Shown in pieces: positions 45,188 to 51,759 of a stretch of DNA of 64,000 nucleotides. Position numbers and translations under genes: made by a program. Source of the stretch: CAYUIG01 sp964444685 (lineage in GTDB: Bacteria; Gemmatimonadota; Gemmatimonadetes; Longimicrobiales; RSA9); the NCBI GenBank assembly GCA_964444685.1, contig CAYUIG010000012.1, positions 1 through 64,000 of the forward strand, given 5' to 3'. The stretch's first letter is position 1. The number at the start of each line of letters is the position of its first letter. The notes under the pieces were generated by a model. That model made no database searches and was not told the origin of the DNA. It saw only the letters and a list, made by a program, of their open reading frames with translations.

Positions 45188-45359
45188 TTTCACCGCGGAG
45201 GGCGCGGAGGGCGCGGAGAACGGATTGTTGTTGGTCCGTCGTGGTTCGATGTCGCCGGCGCTTCGTCATCCTTCGGTCTACGAAATGTTGATTCCGCATT
45301 CCTGAATCTCTTCCCTTTTCTCGTTCTCCGCGGCCTCCGCGCTCTCCGCGGTGAAAAAA
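45188..45359. repeat. CGCGGAG palindromic element, copy 2
   Basis: It begins TTTCACCGCGGAGGGCGCGG and ends CTCTCCGCGGTGAAAAAA, with inverted ends and an unrelated core of about 100 bases. It lies between the aminotransferase promoter side and the acetate kinase stop. Confidence 0.85.
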
Positions 45360-45367
45360 TTGGAATG

Positions 45368-46612
45368 CTAGAAGCGGGGCTCGAAGCCGAGGACCAGCCG
45401 GGCAGTATCGCGGGCGATGAGGAGTTCCTCGTCGGTGGGGATCACCCAGGCAGCCAGACGGGAATCGTCGCTTGTGATTGGTCCCTCGAGTCCGCCGGTG
45501 GTGGCGGCGTTGCGATCGGGGTCGAGGTCGATGCCCATCCAGTCCAGGCCGTTCAGAATGCGGGTGCGTACGTCGGCGGAGTTCATGCCGATGCCGCCGG
45601 TGAACACGATCGCATCCGCACCGCCCATCGCGGCGAGGTACGCGCCGATGTACTTGCGGACACGGTAGCAGAAGACGTCGATGGCTAGACGTGCGCGCCG
45701 ATCGGCGTGCTCGTGCTCTTCCGCGAGCAGCTCGCGCATGTCGTCGGTGAGGCCGGAGATGCCGAGCAGACCGGACTGCTTGTTGAGCAGCACATCGATC
45801 TGGTCGAAGTTGAGCCCTTCCTTGGCGGCGATGTACTCGAGGATCGCGGGATCGAGATCGCCACTGCGCGTGCCCATGACCAGACCCTCGAGCGGTGTGA
45901 AGCCCATGGACGTGTCGACCGAATCACCGCCGGCGATCGCACACGCGGAGCAGCCGTTGCCGAGGTGCAGTGTGACCAGACGCGTATCCTCGCGCGTCGT
46001 ACCGGTGATCTTGCGGTACCGCCACGCCACGTAGCGGTGCGACGTGCCGTGGAAGCCGTAGCGCCGCACGCGGTGTCGCCGGTAGAGCGAGTACGGGATC
46101 GCGTACGTGTACGCGAAGTCCGGAATCGTGTGATGGAACGCGGTGTCGAATACCGCCGCCTGCGGCATCGCGGGGCCGAGGATCTCGCGCACGGCGAGGA
46201 TGCCTTTGAGGTTGTGCGGATTGTGGAGCGGCGCGAGGTCGATCATCTCCTCGATGCCGGCCAGCACGTCCGCATCGATGAGGACGGAATTGGAAAAGCG
46301 TTCGCCGCCGTGCACGACGCGGTGGCCGACCGCATGGATCTCGTGCAGCGCACCGATCCCGGTCTCCGTCCCTTCGGCGGTGACCCAACGCAGAATGGCT
46401 TCGATGGCGGCGCGGTGGGTGCGGATCGGCTCGGCCGTCCGCCGGGGCGGCCGGCCTTCCTCCTCGAATGTGATCAGCGCCTCGCCGCCGATGCGCTCGA
46501 CGATACCGCGGGCGAGGCGCTGGTCCGCATCGGCCGCCATCAGGTCGGCATCGGTGCGGACGAGCTGAAACTTGACCGAGGATGCGCCCGCGTTGAGCAC
46601 CAGCACGTTCAT
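45368..46612 (-). CDS. ackA: Acetate kinase
   Basis: The 414-residue cytoplasmic enzyme interconverts acetate + ATP and acetyl phosphate + ADP. Signatures: N-terminal MNVLVLNAGASSVKFQLVRT, VVHGGERFSN, FDTAFHHTIPDFAYTYAIP, RRYGFHGTSHRYV, LHLGNGCSACAI, DTSMGFTPLEGLVMGTRSGD and VFTGGIGMNSADVR. ASS replaces the usual GSS in the phosphate-binding start. No phosphotransacetylase gene is adjacent, so the partner (Pta, or phosphoketolase) must lie elsewhere. The stop nearly abuts repeat copy 2. Confidence 0.96.
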   Translation of the reverse strand: MNVLVLNAGASSVKFQLVRTDADLMAADADQRLARGIVERIGGEALITFEEEGRPPRRTAEPIRTHRAAIEAILRWVTAEGTETGIGALHEIHAVGHRVVHGGERFSNSVLIDADVLAGIEEMIDLAPLHNPHNLKGILAVREILGPAMPQAAVFDTAFHHTIPDFAYTYAIPYSLYRRHRVRRYGFHGTSHRYVAWRYRKITGTTREDTRLVTLHLGNGCSACAIAGGDSVDTSMGFTPLEGLVMGTRSGDLDPAILEYIAAKEGLNFDQIDVLLNKQSGLLGISGLTDDMRELLAEEHEHADRRARLAIDVFCYRVRKYIGAYLAAMGGADAIVFTGGIGMNSADVRTRILNGLDWMGIDLDPDRNAATTGGLEGPITSDDSRLAAWVIPTDEELLIARDTARLVLGFEPRF

Positions 46613-46695
46613 GCGGGCAAGCTGGCCCGCGGGCGTGCCGGCGTCAACGCGGGCACGGCGTCAACGTGCGCCCCGGCAACAACGTGGGCCCGGCG

Positions 46696-47397
46696 TCAGT
46701 TGCCGACGCCGATCATCACGCCGATGTGGAAGCTGAAGAGGTTCGCCTCACTGCGGGTTGGAAAGATGTCGATCGTGCCGTCATCGTTGTCCTCGATGCT
46801 GCCCTCGGTCAGGTAGCTCACCGTGCCGTTGCGGTGGTAGCGCACGGCAAGGTCGAGGTTGATCGGTGTGGCGCCCCGCGAGATCGGGATGTAGATGCCG
46901 CCCGTGCCGCCGAGCGAGAAGACCGTGTCACTGTAGTTCGTGTCGCTGGCGAATGCCTCGCTGTTGTCGTCACCCTTCACCTGCGATGTGGTGTGGAAGT
47001 ACGACAGCCCCGCCGTCCCGGCGAGGTAGGGCCGGAACGAGCGGGTAGGCAGCATGAGCTGCGGGCCTACGCCCAGGTAGGCGATGTTGTTCGTGGTCGT
47101 CACGTCCACCATGATCCGGCCGCCCACCGTGGTGGAGAGCGGGACGCGGAACGTCTCGCTGCCGTAGATGTCGAATCCGCCCTCGACGCGGAGCCCGAAG
47201 ACGCCGGTATCGTCGAGGCGAACGGCGAGTGCGCCGGCAAGACCGAAGCCGGTATCGACGTGGTCGGCAAACTCGCCGGACGGCTGTGCCAGCAGCAGAC
47301 TGCCGCCCGCCGACAGGCGCGGCACCGTGAACTCCGGCATCTGCGCTTGCGCGGTGGCAGGGATCAGGAGAAGAACGGCGAACAGGATGCGTCGCAT
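46696..47397 (-). CDS. Outer-membrane beta-barrel protein
   Basis: The 233-residue product has a signal peptide (ATAQAQ) and alternating amphipathic strands of an 8- to 10-strand barrel (LAGALAVRLDDTGVFGLRVEG; FRPYLAGTAGLSYFHT; INLDLAVRYHRNGTVSYL). It ends NLFSFHIGVMIGVGN. Similar to OmpW/outer-membrane protein beta-barrel domain families of unknown function. A GC-rich spacer with repeated GGCGTCAACG-like words separates it from ackA. Confidence 0.72.
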   Translation of the reverse strand: MRRILFAVLLLIPATAQAQMPEFTVPRLSAGGSLLLAQPSGEFADHVDTGFGLAGALAVRLDDTGVFGLRVEGGFDIYGSETFRVPLSTTVGGRIMVDVTTTNNIAYLGVGPQLMLPTRSFRPYLAGTAGLSYFHTTSQVKGDDNSEAFASDTNYSDTVFSLGGTGGIYIPISRGATPINLDLAVRYHRNGTVSYLTEGSIEDNDDGTIDIFPTRSEANLFSFHIGVMIGVGN

Positions 47398-47629
47398 CTA
47401 AACCTCCATCGGTTGCCATCTTTACGGTTCTGAGCGGGGCTTGGTTCCGGCGCCGGTACGGATTCACGCTGCGTCAAGGTCGAGTGTCGGGGGTCGAGGG
47501 TCGAGAGTCGCGGAGTGGCCGGGGGTCGGGCATCGAGCGGCGGTTTCAATCGTCGGCGAATCGAAGGCCGGGGCCCGGGAGTTGGTCGGGTGCAGGGAGC
47601 GAGCGTTGCGTCTCGGGCGTCTGTGTCGG

Positions 47630-48030
47630 GAGTGAAAGGCCGAGGACGATGTTCGGGCGCCGCAAACCTGTCAGGCTCGACCCTGGCGGGTCGTTCGGTT
47701 GACGACGTTGCGGCGCTATTCGCCGCAAACGCGTCAGGCGGGACCTTGGGGATCGACNNNNNNNNNNNNNNNNNNNNNNNNNNNNNNNNNNNNNNNNNNN
47801 NNNNNNNNNNNNNNNNNNNNNNNNNNNNNNNNNNNNNNNNNNNNNNNNNNNNNNNNNGACCTTGGAGATCGATCGGTTGGCGAGATTGCGGCGCTACCCG
47901 CCGCAAACGTGTCAGGCGGGACCTTGGGGATCGACCGATTGACGACATTGCGGCGTTACCCGCCGCAACGCGTCAGGCAGGGGGTCGCGGCTCGACCGGT
48001 TGACGACGTTGCGGCACCATTGGAGGACAG
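47630..48030. repeat. 62-bp tandem repeat array with internal hairpins
   Basis: At least five imperfect units of 61-62 bases are visible. TTGCGGC starts recur at 47708, 47886, 47948 and 48009, and a decayed unit lies near 47649. Each unit holds TTGCGGCGCTA and CCCGCCGCAA, which form a perfect 8-bp stem, then CGTCAGGCGGGACCTTGG. The second assembly gap falls inside the array, so more units probably exist. It lies in the leader region of the selenocysteine peroxiredoxin gene. Confidence 0.85.
47758..47857. other. Assembly gap of 100 N
   Basis: A 100-N placeholder inside the 62-bp repeat array, most likely caused by unresolved repeat copies. Confidence 0.98.
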
Positions 48031-48129
48031 GCGTGATACAGGGGCAGCGGATCGCCTGACGATGCGACGCTGGCGCGACAACGCCGGAAACGATACACTG
48101 GCGCGAAACCCCGGAAGGGAGAACGATCG

Positions 48130-48714
48130 ATGAAGGGCTTGATGGTCACAGGGCTGGCGGCGCTCGCGATGGTGGCGGCGCCGGCCGCGGCGCAGCAGCC
48201 ACAGCAGCAGGAGGTGCCGCCGCCGCTGGAGGTCGGTGTGGAAGCGCCGGACTTCGAGCTGCCGGGCGCAGTGCGACACGGCATCCTCGCGGAGCCGGTG
48301 CGACTCAGCGACTACCGCGGCAAGGTAGTCGTCCTGGCGTTCTTTTTCCGGGCGAGGACACGCGGCTGAACGATTCAAATGCATGCGTACCGTGATCAGT
48401 ACGCGAGCCTCTTCAACAACGGCCAGGACGTGGTCCTCATCGCGATCAGCGCGGATCCGATCGAGGCGCTGGCCAGCTGGGCGCGGGACGACCAGTTCCC
48501 GTTCCTCATGGCGAGTGACGCCGACCTGGAGGTCGGTCGCGCGTACGGCGCACTGTCGCCGCGCGGGCCGCTCACCAACCGCAACCTCTTCGTGATCGGG
48601 CCTGACGGGAAGATCGCGTGGCGGGCCGTGCCGTTCCGGGAGATCGATCCGACGGCGTACGAGGAGTTGGGGGCGGCGGTCCAGGCGGCCATGCCTGAGA
48701 CGGAGAACAACTGA
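48130..48714 (+). CDS. Peroxiredoxin with selenocysteine (in-frame TGA) at the peroxidatic position
   Basis: A single frame from ATG 48130 to TGA 48714 (194 residues) is interrupted only by TGA at 48367-48369, codon 80. Before it: signal peptide (AAPAAAQ), VEAPDFELPGAV and RGKVVVLAFF. After it: TIQMHAYRDQYASLF, VVLIAISADP and NRNLFVIGPDGKIAWRAV, the normal AhpC/TSA course. The TGA falls where the peroxidatic Cys of the TxxC motif belongs (T-R-G-U). A stem TGCGTAC/GTACGCG with an eight-base loop starts 15 bases past the TGA (48384-48405), suiting a bacterial SECIS. No other Cys remains in the mature protein. Predicted to reduce peroxides in the periplasm. A nonsense mutation is the alternative, but position and hairpin argue against it. 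Confidence 0.82.
48384..48405 (+). promoter_or_regulatory. Candidate bacterial SECIS stem-loop
   Basis: TGCGTAC and GTACGCG pair (six Watson-Crick pairs plus one G-T) around the loop CGTGATCA. The apical loop begins 21 bases after the TGA codon and has G within its first two bases, matching the published spacing rule for bacterial SECIS elements (16-37 bases). Confidence 0.6.
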
Positions 48715-48809
48715 GTCGGGATTCGGGAGTCGGGAGTCGAGAGCTGAGTTAACAGCGGGAATCCGCCGTTCCTCAGCTCCCGACTCCCGACTCTCGACTC
48801 TCGACTCTA
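48713..48809. repeat. GAGTCGG heptad palindromic element, copy B (possible bidirectional terminator)
   Basis: The left arm is built from GAGTCGG units, the right arm from the complement (CCGACTC/TCGACTC). The centre is GTTAACAGCGGGAATCCGCC with its own GCGG/CCGC hairpin. The element fills the gap between two convergent genes exactly and overlaps both stop codons, so it could stop transcription in both directions. Copy A at 61290-61382 has the same architecture and core. Confidence 0.75.
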
Positions 48810-49316
48810 TTGAAGGACCTTCCCGACGGCCCCCACCAGATCCTGATCCTCACCGACACCGGTATAGACGGCGCGCCCCGCGGCATCGAGCACGACGATG
48901 TACGAAGTCGATGGGGCCTGGAACGCGCGTGCGGCGCGGCCGCGTGAATCGAAGAGCACGGTGCCGGGCGGCGGGTGTCCCTCGAGGTGGCGGCGGATGG
49001 AACGCGGGTTCTGGTTGACGCCGACGCCGATGACGAGCACCTCGATGCGGTCGCCGAAGCGTTCGCGTACGGCTTGGATCTGCGGCTCGAGTTCCTCGCA
49101 GATGGGGCACCACGTGGCCCAGAACTCGACGAGCACGGGCTTTTTCCCGATCCACTGGCCGAGATCGACCGCGTTGCCGTCCAAATCCTCGACAGCGACG
49201 GCGTCCGGGACGCTGCCGATCGCGAGGCCGACATCCTGTGCGGCCGCGGGCACTGCGAGAGCCGAAGAAGCCGCGCAGGCGGCGAGCACGACGAAGGTGG
49301 GCGAAAGACGTCGCAT
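48807..49316 (-). CDS. TlpA/ResA-like periplasmic thioredoxin
   Basis: The 169-residue protein has a signal peptide (AVPAAAQ) and a thioredoxin fold with active site W-C-P-I-C after VLVEFWATWC, typical of TlpA/ResA-type thiol reductases. The conserved cis-Pro lies in APSTSYIVVLD. ATG 49316 gives the leader directly. It lies 11 bases after the CcdA-like gene on the same strand, so CcdA probably keeps it reduced. The convergent selenocysteine peroxiredoxin could be its electron acceptor. Confidence 0.88.
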   Translation of the reverse strand: MRRLSPTFVVLAACAASSALAVPAAAQDVGLAIGSVPDAVAVEDLDGNAVDLGQWIGKKPVLVEFWATWCPICEELEPQIQAVRERFGDRIEVLVIGVGVNQNPRSIRRHLEGHPPPGTVLFDSRGRAARAFQAPSTSYIVVLDAAGRAVYTGVGEDQDLVGAVGKVLQ

Positions 49317-49327
49317 GAAGGTTCTCC

Positions 49328-50041
49328 TTACCAGACCATGCCTGCCTGAACGAAGTAGTACTCCGCCATGATCAGGAGGATCACGCCGCCCGCGCGCTTC
49401 ACCCAGACCATCCACGACCCCGACCGCGGCAACAAGGCGACCGTGCCCGAGAAGAGGCCAACCGCCACGAGCAGCGCCGTCATTCCGAGCGAGAAGACCA
49501 GGAGGTAGAGGAATCCGAGCCCGGCGCTGCCTGTCCCCGCCACGAACGTAAGCACCGCGGCGAACGCGGGCGCACCGCAGGGCGCAGCCACGATCCCCGA
49601 TGTGGCACCGAGCAGGAACACGGCAGGATAGGAGCCTCCGCCGAGTCGGCCGGCCCATGCAGACAGTCGGGCGGGCGCCAGCACGGGGATTACATCGAGC
49701 ATGGCGAGCCCGAAGATCAGCAGCAGGTTGCCCGTGACGAGCCGGGCCCACGGATTCGATGCGATGGTGCCGAAGAGCGAGCCCGTGAGCCCCGCGATCA
49801 AGCCCATCGTGGCGTAGAGCAGTGCCAGCCCCGCGACGTAGGTGAACGTCAGGAGCGCGACGCGCCGGCGTGAACGGTGTTCGCCCGCGCTGCCCGCGAT
49901 GACGCCGGCGGTGATCGGGATCATCGGATAGATGCAGGGTGTGAGGCTGGTGAGCACACCCGCGCCGAACAGGGCAGCAACGGCGGCGAGGGGCTGCTCG
50001 CGCAGCGTCTCGCCGAGGCCTGCCTGGAGCAGCGCCAGCAT
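49328..50041 (-). CDS. CcdA/DsbD-like transmembrane thiol electron transporter
   Basis: The 237-residue membrane protein has six helices and the two functional cysteines in SLTPCIYPMIPIT and GIVAAPCGAPAFAA, as in CcdA and the DsbD membrane domain. It passes electrons from cytoplasmic thioredoxin to periplasmic partners. Its ATG overlaps the cyanophycinase-like stop by one base (TGATG). With the TlpA-like gene directly downstream it forms a classic reducing pair. Confidence 0.92.
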   Translation of the reverse strand: MLALLQAGLGETLREQPLAAVAALFGAGVLTSLTPCIYPMIPITAGVIAGSAGEHRSRRRVALLTFTYVAGLALLYATMGLIAGLTGSLFGTIASNPWARLVTGNLLLIFGLAMLDVIPVLAPARLSAWAGRLGGGSYPAVFLLGATSGIVAAPCGAPAFAAVLTFVAGTGSAGLGFLYLLVFSLGMTALLVAVGLFSGTVALLPRSGSWMVWVKRAGGVILLIMAEYYFVQAGMVW

Positions 50042-50940
50042 CAGCGGCCGAGCAGCTCCACGTCTTCGGGCAGACGGTGGATGCCGCGCAGCGTAACGCG
50101 TCGTTTCAGGTCGAAGAGGTCGCCGGCGGAGAGGAGGTAGAACTCGTGGTCGCCGGTGTCGCGCGCGTTGTAGAACGCGACGACGCTCCGGCCGATGACC
50201 TCGGCGGTGTCGCCGCGCACGACGATGGCAGTGCCTTCGTCGAGGCCAATGCCGAGCAGTTTCGAGTTATCGGCTATGACATCGAGCAGGTCGCGCATGC
50301 GCTTGCGTGTGACAAGGTGCTGATCGACCGCGACGTCGCGCAGCAGGCCCAGCCCGCGCTCATGACCCTCGGCTACGACGATGTGGTTGCCTTCGGGCGC
50401 GCCGCGCACCATGAACGACGGCTGGATCGATGCGCCCGCGGATGTGCCGCCGATCACGCCGCCGCGCTCGAGCAGTGCGCGCAGTTCTTCGTGCGTACGC
50501 GTGTCCAGGTACGCATCGGCCAGCCGCCACTGCCGTCCGCCCGGGAACCACACGGCATCGGCACTGCGCAGCTTCGCGGCGAACGAATCGCTGTCCGCCA
50601 ACTTCCTGTCGCGCGTGTGCAGGATGCTGAGGTTGCGTGCGCCCGCATCCTTGAGCGGCTCCAGCCCCGGCCACTTCCCGTCGAAGTGATCCTCTTCACT
50701 CGCGGTCGGAATCACGACGATGCTCGCATGGGGTCCACCCGCGAGCTCGATGAAGCGGCCCATGACGTCGTGGCCGAGTGCGCCGCCGCCCGCGAGCACG
50801 AGCGTGCCGTTGCGCGGGCCGACCTGCGGCAGCGCATCGCGCCCGTCGGCCGCGACATCCGGCCGCGGGTTGCACGCGAGCGCGACGAGCGCCAGCAGGG
50901 CAGCGCTGCGCCGGACTTCAGCTCTTGCGATCGACCACAT
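50041..50940 (-). CDS. Cyanophycinase-like S51 family lipoprotein
   Basis: The 299-residue product has a leader ending LVALAC (lipobox) and an S51/class I glutamine-amidotransferase-like fold. The nucleophile is Ser167 in GGTSAGAS, preceded by ADAVWFPGGRQWRLADAYLD, followed by GHERGLGLLRDVAVDQHLV and LLGIGLDEGTAIVV. Cyanophycinases cleave cyanophycin to beta-Asp-Arg; exported versions feed on external polymer or act on other peptides. The start ATG 50940 lies 23 bases inside the SDR gene. Confidence 0.88.
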   Translation of the reverse strand: MWSIARAEVRRSAALLALVALACNPRPDVAADGRDALPQVGPRNGTLVLAGGGALGHDVMGRFIELAGGPHASIVVIPTASEEDHFDGKWPGLEPLKDAGARNLSILHTRDRKLADSDSFAAKLRSADAVWFPGGRQWRLADAYLDTRTHEELRALLERGGVIGGTSAGASIQPSFMVRGAPEGNHIVVAEGHERGLGLLRDVAVDQHLVTRKRMRDLLDVIADNSKLLGIGLDEGTAIVVRGDTAEVIGRSVVAFYNARDTGDHEFYLLSAGDLFDLKRRVTLRGIHRLPEDVELLGR

Positions 50941-51694
50941 AGACGTTCCGCTGCGCGGTCGGGACCAGCACCAGGTCCAGAATGTTGACGTGTTCCGGCA
51001 GTCCGATCACGTACGCGATGGCATCGGCGACGTCGTCGCCCGAAAGAGGCTGGAAACCTTCGTACACGCCGCGCGCACGCGGTTCATCCCCTTCGAAGCG
51101 CACGAGGCTGAACTCCGTCTCCACGAAGCCGGGGTCCACGCTCGAGATGCGTACCGGTGTGCCGGCCACGTCCAGGTTCATGCCCTCCGTCAGTGCACGC
51201 ACGGCGAACTTGGTAGCCGCGTACACGTTGCCCTTCGGGTAGGTGAGATGGCCCGCGGTGCTGCCGATGTTGACGACGTGACCCCGGCCCCGCTCGATCA
51301 TCGCGGGCAGGATCGCGCGCGTGACGGCGAGCAGCCCCTTCACGTTCGTGTCGATCATCCGGTCCCAGTCGGTGGGGTCGCTCTCCTGGAACCGGTCCAG
51401 CCCCGCGGCGAGGCCGGCGTTGTTGATCAGGACGTCGGGGACGTCGCCCGCATCGAGAAGCGCTTCTGCCGCGGTAAACACCGCGTCGCGATCGCGGACG
51501 TCGACCTGTGCGATGTGGACGTGCTGCCCGTGCGCGCGCTCCAGCTCATCCGCGAGCCGGGCCAGCCGCTCGATCCGGCGCGCCCACAGTACCAACCGGG
51601 CGCCCTCCCGCGCCAGCCGCCGCGCGCACGCCTCGCCTATTCCGGATGACGCGCCGGTGATCAGAATCCGTTGGCCTGCGATACGTTCCGACAT
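50918..51694 (-). CDS. Short-chain dehydrogenase, YdfG-like
   Basis: The 258-residue cytoplasmic oxidoreductase has the NADP-binding TGASSGIGEACARRLA, NNAGLAAGLD, Ser in NIGSTAGHLTYP and YAATK (YxxxK). DRMIDTNVKGLLAVTRAILP and the C-terminal ILDLVLVPTAQRNV match the YdfG/3-hydroxy acid dehydrogenase group. ATG 51694 is preceded by GGAGGCGG. First gene of a four-gene minus-strand run (SDR, cyanophycinase, CcdA, TlpA). Confidence 0.93.
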   Translation of the reverse strand: MSERIAGQRILITGASSGIGEACARRLAREGARLVLWARRIERLARLADELERAHGQHVHIAQVDVRDRDAVFTAAEALLDAGDVPDVLINNAGLAAGLDRFQESDPTDWDRMIDTNVKGLLAVTRAILPAMIERGRGHVVNIGSTAGHLTYPKGNVYAATKFAVRALTEGMNLDVAGTPVRISSVDPGFVETEFSLVRFEGDEPRARGVYEGFQPLSGDDVADAIAYVIGLPEHVNILDLVLVPTAQRNVYVVDRKS

Positions 51695-51759
51695 CCGCCT
51701 CCTGCCCCGGTAGCCCACCTCGCGAATGTAGAGGCAGGCGCCGCTCCGTCAAAGGCGGA

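Noticed and set aside
47630..48030. Possible CRISPR array
   Set aside because: Units are similar along their whole 62 bases, with no unique spacers, and no cas genes are present in the window.
48379..48714. Independent small gene starting at the ATG after the TGA
   Set aside because: The product would lack the N-terminal half of the peroxiredoxin fold, has no ribosome-binding site, and is in the same frame as the upstream half; selenocysteine read-through explains both parts.
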